In this document: positions 50,446 through 58,941 of the stretch, one piece after another
Position numbering within the stretch: the stretch's first letter is position 1
Layout of the letters: the number at the start of each line of letters is the position of its first letter
Assembly: GCF_026627445.1 (NCBI RefSeq)
Contig: NZ_JAPNLJ010000028.1
Coordinates: forward strand, 1-64,000
DNA length: 64,000 bases
Origin: Streptomyces sp. H27-H1
GTDB lineage: Bacteria > Actinomycetota > Actinomycetes > Streptomycetales > Streptomycetaceae
Direction: 5' to 3'
The notes under the pieces: model-generated
Database searches by the model: none
What the model was told of the DNA's origin: nothing
The model's input: the letters and a program-made list of their open reading frames with translations, nothing else
Made by a program: the position numbers and the translations under genes

Positions 50446-51228
50446 GCGACCCCTTCGGGATTGCCCGGCATGCACTGTGCCCTGCATACACGGGGCCCGG
50501 CATGCACGGGGCTTGGCACGCGCTGCGCCTGGCATGCACTGCGCACTACCGCCCGGCATGCACTGCGCCCGGCATGCGCTACCCACTGCGCTCGCCGCCC
50601 ACCGCGCCCAGTGCCCACCCGCGTGGAGCTGCCGGGGTACTGGAGCCCGCCGAGCATGCGGCCGCCCGGTTCACCCGGCACCAGCCGCTGCGCGCCCGGC
50701 CGACAGCTCCGAAGGGGCCGGCCCTGGCCCGGCCTTGCCGGAGGGAGAGCGGCGGCAACCATCCGCCGCGTCAGGGGCACGCATCCGTCGTGCCGGGCGT
50801 ACGCCACCGTCCCTGACAGGGGTCACGCCTCAGCCGCGTCAGGGGTACGCCCCCGCCCGTGCGATGGGCAGGGCACCACACGGCGCGGGCCCCGGCTCCG
50901 GGGCGCCCGGAGGTAGTTCCCAAACCGAGCCCGGCGGGGAGTTCAGCAGGAGGCAGCCTCAGCGCGCCCGTGCCCGCGGAGAGCGGCGGCGCGCCCCGCC
51001 AGGCCGAGGGTACGCCTCGGCCCGTGCCGGGGGTACGTCCCCCCGGAGAGCGCCGCGCGCCCCGCCAGGCCAGGGGTATGCCTCGGCCCGTGCCGGGGGT
51101 ACGGCCCCCGCCGTGTGCTGAGGCACACACCGGACGGCGCGGACCGTGCCTTCGGTGCACCAGACGGCAGTTCCAACACAGCGCCCGGCGGGGGAGTTCG
51201 GACCGTCCGGGCGGGGCATACCGCGGCC
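50446..51228. repeat. Degenerate repeat region between GNAT and AbiEi-like gene
   Basis: About 780 bases without a convincing gene. 50465-50585 holds five or more copies of GGCATGCACTG/GGCATGCGCTG. 50760-50850 has repeats of GTCAGGGGTACGCC. A unit of about 65 bases (GGAGAGCGCCGCGCGCCCCG ... GTGCCGGGGGTACG) is tandemly duplicated around 50977-51110. The units are irregular, unlike CRISPR, and resemble expanded minisatellites at the edge of the defence island. Confidence 0.7.
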
Positions 51229-52494
51229 ATGAACCCCCACACGCGCACCACGCACCCGACCCACTCCACCCCCGCCAAGCAATCCACCCGCACAACTCCC
51301 ACGGGCCGCACAACTCCCACGGGCCGCACGACACCCGCGGTCGGCCCCACACGCGGGGCCCGCACTACGCCTGCGGTCCTCGGGACATCCGCGGTCCGCA
51401 CCACTTCCACAGCCCGCACCACCTCCACAGCCCGCACTACGCCCGCGGGCAGCCCTACAGCCGGGGCCCGCACTATGCCCGCGGTCCGCACCGCACCCCC
51501 CACCTCCCGCTCCACCCCCACGGCCCGTCGGCAGCTCAACCTCGCCACGCGCCACCAACTCACCACCACCGCAGGCATCCCGCCCGGCACGATCACCTCC
51601 CGCACCCGCCCCGGCGGCCCCTGGCAGCGCCTGCTGCCCCGCGTGTACCTCCTCCAGACGGGCCCTCCGGACCACCGCCAACGCGCCCTCGCCGCCGTCC
51701 TCTACGCCACCGAGCCAGGCTCCGACCCGCTCTCCGGCGACACGGCCGCCCTCACCGGCGGCGCCGCCCTCGCCCTCCTGGGCATCCGCGAAGCCCCGTA
51801 CAGCCCTGCCGACGTCCTGATCCGCGCCCCGCGCAGGCTCGCCGGGTCACCGGAGGTGCGCCCCCTCCCGACCACGCGCTGGCCCCGCACCATCACCGTC
51901 TCCGGCATTCCGAGCACCCGCCCGGTCCGCGCGGCCGCCGACTTCGCGGCCCGGACCGAAGAGCCGGCGGACCGGATCCGCTCCGTCCTGGCCCACGTCG
52001 TCCAGTCCGGCTGGTGTCACCCGCAGGACCTGCACACCGAACTGCGCGCCTCCCGCCTCCTGACCCGCCCCGCGATCCGCGAGGCGGCGGAAGAACTGGT
52101 CGCCGGCGTCCGCTCCATCGCCGAGGCCCAGGCCCGCGACACCCTCTCGGCCACCGACCTCCCGACCCCCCTGTGGAACGCCCGCCTCCACACCCCGGAC
52201 GGCACGTTCCTGGCGAGCCCGGACGCGTACTGGCCCGACGAGGGCGTGGCCCTGGAGATCGACTCGGCGGAGTACCACTACAACCGCGACTCCTGGCACG
52301 CGACCCTCCACCGCCGCCTCCGCCTGGAATCCCACGGCATCCTCGTCGTCAGCGCGACCCCGTCGATGATCCGCGACACCCCAGCAGAAGTCATCGCAGC
52401 CCTCCGCACCCTCCTCACCCTCACCACCACCCGCCCCACCCCACCCACGGCCTTGGCCCGCGGCCACCAACAGCTGTTGCTTCCACTGACCTAG
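51229..52494 (+). CDS. AbiEi-like winged-helix protein with nuclease-like C-terminus
   Basis: Up to 421 residues. Residues 1-105 are low-complexity Thr/Pro/Arg repeats (ARTTPA, TARTTS units); the true start may be later, for example an ATG at 51475. Then comes a part like AbiEi-type antitoxin/regulators: RRQLNLATRHQLTTTAGIPP (HTH), YLLQTGPPDHRQRALAAVLY and ALTGGAALALLGIR. The C-terminus resembles the DUF559/Vsr-like nuclease fold (SPDAYWPDEGVALEIDSAEY, with an Asp ... Glu-x-Asp pattern). Possible roles are a toxin-antitoxin-type regulator or an abortive-infection factor. No partner AbiEii toxin is adjacent. Its stop overlaps the convergent XRE gene. Confidence 0.65.
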   Translation: MNPHTRTTHPTHSTPAKQSTRTTPTGRTTPTGRTTPAVGPTRGARTTPAVLGTSAVRTTSTARTTSTARTTPAGSPTAGARTMPAVRTAPPTSRSTPTARRQLNLATRHQLTTTAGIPPGTITSRTRPGGPWQRLLPRVYLLQTGPPDHRQRALAAVLYATEPGSDPLSGDTAALTGGAALALLGIREAPYSPADVLIRAPRRLAGSPEVRPLPTTRWPRTITVSGIPSTRPVRAAADFAARTEEPADRIRSVLAHVVQSGWCHPQDLHTELRASRLLTRPAIREAAEELVAGVRSIAEAQARDTLSATDLPTPLWNARLHTPDGTFLASPDAYWPDEGVALEIDSAEYHYNRDSWHATLHRRLRLESHGILVVSATPSMIRDTPAEVIAALRTLLTLTTTRPTPPTALARGHQQLLLPLT

Positions 52495-53366
52495 GGGGTG
52501 GCGGCCGACAGCAGCAAGCCCACTTCTCCGGACTGGCCGGCCTGCTGGAACGCCGCAGCGATGTTCAGCACAGCTTGTTTGTCGGCCCGTTCGCCGACAC
52601 TGGTCAGCACGGATTCGGCGGCCTCGTGGAATCCGGCCGTCCGGCACGAGTGCACTACTTCCAAGACCTCCGTTGCGGAAAGTGTGGTCCCGGCCCGCCA
52701 CAGGAGCAGACCCGCGTCCCGGTTCCTGCCGGCGGCCATGAAGCCGGCCAGTGTTTCCAGCTCCGTCCAGCCCGCCGCCAAGGAGCCTGCGGGTAGCCGG
52801 TCCCCCTCTTCGGGGGGTACCGGCATCCGCGACCGAGCCACGGCAGTGTCTATGGCGGCGCGGGAGAGTGCCCTGGAACGGGACCGAAGGCTCGGGTTGG
52901 GCCGCCTTTGTATTCCGAGGCGCCGGTCGGCTCGCCTGACTGGCCCTCGCTCGGGGCGCCTTGGAGCCGGCGCTCCGTCGTCTGCCCGGGAGTCTGCCTC
53001 CTCCTGGGGAGCTTTGGTGTCGTTCTCGGAATGTGGCATGCAGTCACAGTGCTGGGCGCGGGCCAGCAGCCGCAGTTCCAGCAGTTCTTCCAGGGTGCAG
53101 GGCCATGGTGTGTCATCTTCCGCTCCCGGCGCGGACACTTCGTCCTGGATGGCCTTGAAGAAGGATCTGACCTGTGGTTCTGCCGGGATGCGGGCGCCGT
53201 TGAGGTGGTTGGACAGGCTGGTCGCCACGAGAAACCCTGCACTGGCGATCTCGGCCTGCGTCCGTGCGCTGCAGTCGCGCAAGCGACGCAGCATCATGAC
53301 GAACTTCCGGTGGCTCCCGGTGAGATCCGGAGGCAGTTCCTTCCACTTCCTGGTCCGTCGCGGCAC
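52491..53366 (-). CDS. XRE-type DNA-binding regulator of the defence island
   Basis: About 291 residues. The N-terminus has a helix-turn-helix (SHRKFVMMLRRLRDCSARTQ, then AEIASAGFLVATSLSNHLNG), the middle is a charged Arg/Pro/Glu-rich linker, and the C-terminus is helical and repeat-like (ETLAGFMAAGRNRDAGLLLW; LNIAAAFQQAGQSGEVG). The plan is like Streptomyces helix-turn-helix proteins with a TPR-like sensor. The GTG at 53366 has CGGAG just upstream; an ATG at 53450 is the alternative. It is divergent from the HNH-like gene and so probably regulates the island. Confidence 0.75.
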   Translation of the reverse strand: MPRRTRKWKELPPDLTGSHRKFVMMLRRLRDCSARTQAEIASAGFLVATSLSNHLNGARIPAEPQVRSFFKAIQDEVSAPGAEDDTPWPCTLEELLELRLLARAQHCDCMPHSENDTKAPQEEADSRADDGAPAPRRPERGPVRRADRRLGIQRRPNPSLRSRSRALSRAAIDTAVARSRMPVPPEEGDRLPAGSLAAGWTELETLAGFMAAGRNRDAGLLLWRAGTTLSATEVLEVVHSCRTAGFHEAAESVLTSVGERADKQAVLNIAAAFQQAGQSGEVGLLLSAATP

Positions 53367-53585
53367 CGTAACTCCGTTCTCTCTGGCTGACGTAATCCCT
53401 CCGAAGTGTTCCGGTAAATGGTGCCGGGGTGAACTGCCTGAAGTTTTCATCTGACCTCTAAATCCCGTGCGGCCTGGCCTTGTGCAGGGCCCCTGCGTAA
53501 GAGTTGTGCCGTCCGCTGAAGCTGCCGGTGGGGGGACTCCGGCTCGCAGTGACCATTCAAGGCTGACCGGAATAAGGAGATGGCA
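53367..53585. promoter_or_regulatory. Divergent promoter region at the left of the defence operon
   Basis: About 220 bases between the XRE gene and the HNH-like gene, A+T richer than the flanks (TTTTCATCTGACCTCTAAAT around 53444-53463). No palindrome stands out. An AAGGAG ribosome binding site (53575-53580) lies before the HNH-like gene. Confidence 0.5.
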
Positions 53586-54269
53586 ATGGGTCTTCCGTCC
53601 TGGACGGATGAGAAGCTCGGCACGATGAAGCGTGCCGCGCTGTGGCTGGTCACGGTGGTGGGGGAGGGGAACGTCTTCACCAAGGAGGATGTGAAGGAGG
53701 CGTTCCCTGGCGTGAGTCAGGCCGACCGCCGGGTGCGTGACCTGAGGGACTTCGACTACAGGATTGACACGAACAGGGAAGACCTCACCCTCGGCACGCA
53801 CGAGCAGCGTTTCGTTTCCCAGGGCCAGCCCGTGTGGGAGAGGGGCAAGGGCACCAAGCCGGCCACGGCCATTACGGATACCAAGCGCCGCGAGATCCTG
53901 GCGCGAGACGGTCATCACTGCCGTTCCTGCGGTATCACCCCCGGTGAGACCTTCCCCGGCACCTACGAATCCGCTCAGCTCGACATCGCGAGGCGCCCGG
54001 TGCTGAAGCCGGACGGAACGGCTTCTGTGGAGCCTGTGGCTGAGTGCAACCGTTGTCGTATCGGGGGCCGGGGCCTGACGGCTGAGCTCAGCACGGTCCT
54101 TGACCGGGTCGCCAAGCTGGGCGGTATGGACCTTAAGACGCTCGCGGACTGGGTGGGCGCGGACGCCCGGGACTTTGCGGAGGTCGAGCGCCTGTGGGCG
54201 GACTTCCGCACGCTGCCGGCTGAGGCCAGGAACAAGGTCCGCGAGGCTCTCTCCCTCCCGCCGGTCTGA
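53586..54269 (+). CDS. wHTH plus degenerate HNH/zinc-ribbon protein
   Basis: A 227-residue protein, first gene of the forward defence operon. Residues about 10-65 form a winged-helix-like unit (VVGEGNVFTKEDVKEAFPGV, DRRVRDLRDFDYRI). Residues 100-165 form an HNH-like zinc ribbon with Cys112-x2-Cys115 (HHCRSCG) and Cys154-x2-Cys157 (ECNRCRIGG). Where HNH nucleases have their catalytic His pair, this protein has QLDIARRPV, so it may bind DNA or zinc without cutting. I took the ATG at 53586, six bases after AAGGAG, rather than the ATG at 53580 that touches it. It may recognise target DNA for the ParB-like/SNF2 pair. Confidence 0.75.
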   Translation: MGLPSWTDEKLGTMKRAALWLVTVVGEGNVFTKEDVKEAFPGVSQADRRVRDLRDFDYRIDTNREDLTLGTHEQRFVSQGQPVWERGKGTKPATAITDTKRREILARDGHHCRSCGITPGETFPGTYESAQLDIARRPVLKPDGTASVEPVAECNRCRIGGRGLTAELSTVLDRVAKLGGMDLKTLADWVGADARDFAEVERLWADFRTLPAEARNKVREALSLPPV

Positions 54270-54369
54270 CAATAGTCAGACCTTCGGTATCCGGCGGGGG
54301 CCATCCAGCAGAGCGGCCCCCGTCGTGCTCCACCACAGACCTGTCCCACGCAGTCAGAGGAGAAACACC

Positions 54370-55788
54370 GTGAGCATCGACTTCGGCCGCCCGCCCCGCG
54401 CTGATGAGAACAGAGCGCAGGTCGAGAAGCGGCTCGAGGAGATCAGCGCCGGCGGCGGGCTGCAGGAGACGTTGACGGTTGAGTGGCGGACGAAGCCGAT
54501 CGTGGTCGAGGTCATCGATATGCCGATCGACCAGGTGTACTTCAATCCTGCGACCCACCGGATCCGTGCCCAGCGGAGCTTCGATCCGGAGCAGGACAGG
54601 CTGCTCACGGAGAACCCCTGGGGTGAGGCGGGCCAGGGATACCTCCGCTACCTGCTCCAGGCGCTGCCTTCCAGCCCGGACAAGCGGGATCCCGATTTCG
54701 ACGAGCTCAAAAAGAGCCTTGAAGACTACCGGCAGAACGAGCCCGGACTCATCACGCGTGACGGGATCCTCGTCAACGGCAATACCCGGGTCGCCGCACT
54801 TCGCCTGCTCGGCGTTCGCAGTGTCCGGGTCGGGGTGCTGCCCGAGACGTGCGACTGGGATGACATCAACGCCGTCGAGCTGTCACTCCAGCTCCGCCAC
54901 GACACGCGCCGGCCGTACTCCTACATCAACAGGCTGCTCACGATCGAAGAACAGATCAACAGCGGCCGGCCGCTCGCCGCCATCGCGAAGGACTTCCGGA
55001 TCCGGGAGGAGACCGCGGAACAGGACCGCTGGGTTCTGGCCACGCTCAGAGATCTGGTGACCCGTTCGAAGACCGGTACGGTGCAGCTCCGTCTCATGGA
55101 CTTCGAGGACCAGCAGGAGAAGCTCCGTGAACTCCACCGGGTCTACGCGAAGACCGTGCGGCAGAATCCGGCACAGGCTGACCTGCTCAAGGAGAACAGG
55201 CTCGCTCTGATCGTGCTGGACTTCTCAAAGACCGACGTACGTCTTGCCGATGTGGACTTCCGTGCCAGGTACCTGCAGCGGCATCTCCCGGAACAGTTGC
55301 AGCAGGCTCCCGCGGAGGCCATGGGAGGGCGGGTGATTCCCGGGCTCAACCGGCCCGTGCGGGGTGACAGCCCGCAGGTGGCGGCGGCCAAGGCGTTCAC
55401 CAATGCACTGCTGCAGGCGAAGGCGGTGGAGCGGGATCCGGAGTCGGTGAGCAAGGAGCAGTCCGCAGAGGCGGGCGCGCTCTGGAAGCAGGCGCGCGAT
55501 GCGGTGGAAGAAGCCCTGGTGCCGGCAGGTAAGGACGCCCGCGTGCGCAAGCGCAAGCAGGCGGCGCCGGACCGGCTTCACGACGCGGTCCAGAACATTG
55601 ACCAGTGCGTGACGGACATGACGCTTGCCCGCGCCTCACGGAACCTGGACGACGAGGCGTTGGACGAGGCCGTGCTGGCGCTCAAGGCCAGTCTGCTGAA
55701 GCTGGCGCGTGAGGCGGCACGGATCGAGGAGCCCGGCGACGGCGTCGTGTGGCTGCTCGCCGCTCTGCAGCAGCAGGAGGGAATGTGA
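54370..55788 (+). CDS. ParB-like (Spo0J/sulfiredoxin-fold) protein
   Basis: A 472-residue protein with a ParB-type N-terminal domain: residues 127-150 read GLITRDGILVNGNTRVAALR, with the GNTR box that in ParB binds CTP and in relatives forms a nuclease or ATPase pocket. A helical region that could bind DNA follows (SYINRLLTIEEQINSGRPLA). The last 150 residues are helical and Ala/Glu-rich. No partition partner (ParA) is present, so a plasmid-type segregation role is unlikely. Its stop overlaps the SNF2 start by four bases (GTGA, 55785-55788), so the two proteins are made together and may form a complex. Confidence 0.8.
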   Translation: MSIDFGRPPRADENRAQVEKRLEEISAGGGLQETLTVEWRTKPIVVEVIDMPIDQVYFNPATHRIRAQRSFDPEQDRLLTENPWGEAGQGYLRYLLQALPSSPDKRDPDFDELKKSLEDYRQNEPGLITRDGILVNGNTRVAALRLLGVRSVRVGVLPETCDWDDINAVELSLQLRHDTRRPYSYINRLLTIEEQINSGRPLAAIAKDFRIREETAEQDRWVLATLRDLVTRSKTGTVQLRLMDFEDQQEKLRELHRVYAKTVRQNPAQADLLKENRLALIVLDFSKTDVRLADVDFRARYLQRHLPEQLQQAPAEAMGGRVIPGLNRPVRGDSPQVAAAKAFTNALLQAKAVERDPESVSKEQSAEAGALWKQARDAVEEALVPAGKDARVRKRKQAAPDRLHDAVQNIDQCVTDMTLARASRNLDDEALDEAVLALKASLLKLAREAARIEEPGDGVVWLLAALQQQEGM

Positions 55789-57617
55789 GAGGGCCGGCCG
55801 AGCCGTCGCTCCGTCTGGCGTTCGACGTATCGCGGACCAAGGCAGTGCTCTGGGCAGCGGAGGAGTTCCGCGCCGACCTCACGCATCTGGCCGCGAGCTT
55901 CCCCGTGGGCGGGCAGCAGGGTCCGCTGACTCTGGAAGTACCGCTCGACGACTTTCTGTCGGGTCTGCAGGTGCTGTCGGACTGGCCGGCGGCCGAGTCC
56001 GTGGAATGGGAGGAAGACCTCCTGGCCCTGGTCGGAGATGTCCTTGACGACGCGGACCAGGCGGAGCAGTACCTGGAACAGGACCCGCGGACACCTGGCA
56101 CGGAGGGCGATGTCCCGCTGCCGTCTGCTCTCGGTGCGAGCTGGCGGGCGGACCTGACTGGCTTCCAGCGCAGGGACATCTCCCGGCTCCTCTCCATGCG
56201 GCACGGTGCGAACTTCAGCGTCCCCGGCGCGGGAAAGACCCGGGTCGGGCTTGCCGTCTACGCGGCGATGAAGGAGCGGGGCGCAGCGCGGCGGCTGCTC
56301 GTCGTCAGTCCCAAGTCGGCTTACGAGGCGTGGATTTCGGAGAGCCGGGAGTGCTTTGACGAGGTTCCAGTGACCAAGGTGATGGGCCGGGTTCCAGATC
56401 CGCACGCCGAGATCCTGGTGGTCAACTACGAGAGGCTGGACCGCTCCCTCACGGGACTCGCGGGCTGGCTGCGTGCGGCTCCGTCCATGGTGATCCTGGA
56501 CGAGGCGCACCGTATGAAGCTCGGTTCGGAGGGTACGTACGGGAGCGCGTGTATGGCACTCGGCCCCCTGAGCCGCCGCCGGCTGATCCTGACGGGCACA
56601 CCGGCTCCGAACGGTGCCCGCGATCTGGAGAACCTGCTGTCGTTCGTCTGGCCCGGTCACGGCAAGCGGGTGGTGACCCAGGCGGTGGCCGGCGGCGACC
56701 TCGCCTACGCGAGCTCCGTCCTGCGCCCGCTCTTCACCCGTACGACGAAGAAGGAGCTGGGGCTGCCGCCCTTCCAGCCGGTGATCCGCACGGTCCCGTT
56801 GGTGGGACTCCACCGGGAAATCTACGACGCCCTCGTCGGGCGGTTCACGGCGAGGGCTGAACTCTCCAGGGAGAATTTCGACGCCTTGGGGAAGGCGATG
56901 CTCCGGCTGCTGATGGCTGCGACGAGTCCCGCACTCCTCGCAGAAGGAAGCAGCAGGTACGAGCCTCTGAGTTTCCAGGTGCCGCCCCTGGAAATCCAGG
57001 AGGGGGATTCGCTGTTTCAACTGCTGCAGAAGCTCCCCCAGTACGAGATGCCGCCGAAGTACCGGGCAGTCCAGGAGATCGTGGCCCGCAATGCTCTCGC
57101 GGGCCGGAAGACCCTTGTGTGGTCGACGTTCGTCCGGAACATCACGAGCCTGGCGCTCCTGCTGGACGAGTTTCAGCCCGCGGTCGTTCATGGCGGTACA
57201 CCCGAGCGGGACGAGGAGATCAGACGGTTCAGGGAAGATCCGGACTGTTCCGTGCTGATCTCGAATCCGGCCACGCTGGGTGAGGGCATCAGCCTTCACC
57301 ATGACTGCCACGATGCGGTCTATGTTGACAGGGACTTCATGGCCGGACGGTTCCTGCAGAGCCTGGACCGGATCCACCGCCTGGGGCTGGCTCCGGGGAC
57401 TGAGACCCGCGTCACGGTGCTGGCCTCAGCGGGGACGATCGATGAGGTCGTTGCCATGAGACTCGCGGAAAAGCTGGAGTTCATGGGGAGCATTCTTGAT
57501 GATCCTTCGGTGCGGCAGCTCGGGGACCTGCAGGAGGAGCAGCCTGTAGCCGCCGGTATGGACGCTGCTGACATGCGTGCACTGCTGGAGCACGTTGGAG
57601 CGGCGGGAGCACCCTGA
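55785..57617 (+). CDS. SNF2-type helicase/translocase of the defence island
   Basis: A 610-residue SF2 ATPase with a distinct N-terminal domain of about 120 residues. The motor shows a Q-like motif (TGFQRRDISRL, near 124), Walker A VPGAGKT (146-152), DEAH (239-242), LTGTPAPNG (motif III), NPATLGEGISLHHDCHDAVY (motif V) and RFLQSLDRIHRLG (motif VI). The last two are typical of SNF2/RapA-type double-strand DNA translocases. The GTG start overlaps the ParB-like stop, and CAGGAGG lies upstream. It probably moves along DNA, perhaps to find or process non-modified invaders with the neighbouring modification enzymes; this role is inference. Confidence 0.88.
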   Translation: MRGPAEPSLRLAFDVSRTKAVLWAAEEFRADLTHLAASFPVGGQQGPLTLEVPLDDFLSGLQVLSDWPAAESVEWEEDLLALVGDVLDDADQAEQYLEQDPRTPGTEGDVPLPSALGASWRADLTGFQRRDISRLLSMRHGANFSVPGAGKTRVGLAVYAAMKERGAARRLLVVSPKSAYEAWISESRECFDEVPVTKVMGRVPDPHAEILVVNYERLDRSLTGLAGWLRAAPSMVILDEAHRMKLGSEGTYGSACMALGPLSRRRLILTGTPAPNGARDLENLLSFVWPGHGKRVVTQAVAGGDLAYASSVLRPLFTRTTKKELGLPPFQPVIRTVPLVGLHREIYDALVGRFTARAELSRENFDALGKAMLRLLMAATSPALLAEGSSRYEPLSFQVPPLEIQEGDSLFQLLQKLPQYEMPPKYRAVQEIVARNALAGRKTLVWSTFVRNITSLALLLDEFQPAVVHGGTPERDEEIRRFREDPDCSVLISNPATLGEGISLHHDCHDAVYVDRDFMAGRFLQSLDRIHRLGLAPGTETRVTVLASAGTIDEVVAMRLAEKLEFMGSILDDPSVRQLGDLQEEQPVAAGMDAADMRALLEHVGAAGAP

Positions 57618-57684
57618 CGCGTGCGGCGGGTGTGCCGCCTGAGGGCCAGCGCACCCGCCCGGGCCTGGGTGACGCCGGTTGTCA

Positions 57685-57721
57685 GTGGCAGATGCGACAC
57701 TTGCCTGTCTGTATCTGCCAC
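57685..57721. promoter_or_regulatory. Inverted repeat upstream of DNA methyltransferase gene
   Basis: GTGGCAGAT (57685-57693) and ATCTGCCAC (57713-57721) are exact complements 19 bases apart, directly before the AGGAGG site of the methyltransferase. It could be a binding site for autoregulation or an RNA hairpin. Confidence 0.6.
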
Positions 57722-57735
57722 ACCAGGAGGACTCG

Positions 57736-58941
57736 ATGGGTGCCAGCGATGACACGCTGACCTCGATTGAGATTTGCGCCGGCGCCGGGGGGCAGGCCAT
57801 CGGCCTCCATCAGGCTGGGTTTCGTCACCTCGCGCTCGTCGAGATCGATCAGTACGCCGCGGCGACGCTTCGGCGCAACATCGCGCAGCGGGATGGCTGG
57901 GAATTCGAGCGCGAGTTTTGCGACATCATTCACAATGATGTGAACGACTTCAAACCCCTGGTCGAGCTGGACAAGCCGCTTGGCTATCTCGGGCGCGAGC
58001 TGAGGCGCGGTGAGCTCGGCCTGCTGGCGGGCGGAGTGCCGTGCCCTCCGTTCTCGCATGCAGGCAAGCAGCTGGGCAAGGATGATGAGCGAGATCTCTT
58101 CCCGCGGATGCTGGACCTGGTTGACGAACTGCACCCGCAAGCGGTCATGATCGAAAATGTCCGGGGAATCAAGGACGATAAGTTCGCGGATTACCGTGAC
58201 TGGGTGGTGGCGCGTCTCGAGGGCGGGGTTGCCAAGGATCCGCAGACCGGAATCGAGCGCACCCACGAGGGTGCGGACTACAAGGTCTGCGGCTGGAGGG
58301 TGCTCGAGGCGAGTGACTTCGGTGTCCCGCAGCTCCGGCCGCGCGCGATTCTCGTAGCCATCCGCAAGGACGTCCTGGGTAGCCAGTCGTTCCAGTGGCC
58401 GAAGCCCCAGCGGGACATCGTCACCGTACGTGAAGCCCTCGACGCAAGTATGAAGGCCCGGTACCGGCCGTTCCTGAAGCAGGGCGGGCAGACTGGCCAG
58501 TCTGCGAAGGACGCGCTGAAGCGCTGGCAGGACATGAGTGGCAATATCGCACCGACGCTGGTGGGTGGCTCAAAGAAGCACGGGGGTGCGGACCTCGGGC
58601 CCAGTCGTGCCAAGGCAGCCTGGGGGCTCCTGGGGGTCAACGCACTCGGTGTCGCGAATTCGCCGGCGGACATGGACCAGAAGAACAGCGCGGAACGTGA
58701 CCTGTTCCGGCCCGCGGGCCCGATGATCACGGTCGCCCAGGCCGCGATCATCCAGGGCTTCCCCCCGGAGTGGGACTTCGAAGGGGACAGAAAGACTGAG
58801 AGGACCGGCAAAACCGCTCAGTACCGTCAGGTCGGCAACGCCTTCCCGCCGCCCGTCGCGCACGCTGTCGGAGAAGCGATCGCTCAGGTGCTGACTGCCG
58901 GTCGCATCAGCAGGCGGAGCCCCCAGGACCCCGTGAGCTAA
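57736..58941 (+). CDS. DNA (cytosine-5) methyltransferase, NaeI-type system
   Basis: A 401-residue C5-methyltransferase with all key motifs: I (IEICAGAGGQAIGLHQAGF, residues 11-29), IV with catalytic Cys103 (GGVPCPPFSHAG), VI (Glu140-Asn-Val), VIII (Gln199-Leu-Arg-Pro-Arg) and X (GNAFPPPVAHA). The target-recognition domain lies between VIII and X. Paired with the NaeI-family nuclease next door, it should protect the same site, likely GCCGGC; that specificity is inferred from NaeI. The ATG at 57736 has a perfect AGGAGG five bases upstream. Its stop overlaps the vsr stop by four bases, tail to tail. Confidence 0.93.
   Translation: MGASDDTLTSIEICAGAGGQAIGLHQAGFRHLALVEIDQYAAATLRRNIAQRDGWEFEREFCDIIHNDVNDFKPLVELDKPLGYLGRELRRGELGLLAGGVPCPPFSHAGKQLGKDDERDLFPRMLDLVDELHPQAVMIENVRGIKDDKFADYRDWVVARLEGGVAKDPQTGIERTHEGADYKVCGWRVLEASDFGVPQLRPRAILVAIRKDVLGSQSFQWPKPQRDIVTVREALDASMKARYRPFLKQGGQTGQSAKDALKRWQDMSGNIAPTLVGGSKKHGGADLGPSRAKAAWGLLGVNALGVANSPADMDQKNSAERDLFRPAGPMITVAQAAIIQGFPPEWDFEGDRKTERTGKTAQYRQVGNAFPPPVAHAVGEAIAQVLTAGRISRRSPQDPVS

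Noticed and set aside
50446..51228. Possible CRISPR array
   Set aside because: Repeats are irregular in length and spacing, there are no uniform unique spacers, and no cas genes are in the window.
54370..55788. Plasmid or chromosome partition locus
   Set aside because: The ParB-like domain is present but no ParA ATPase and no clustered parS-like sites are seen nearby.
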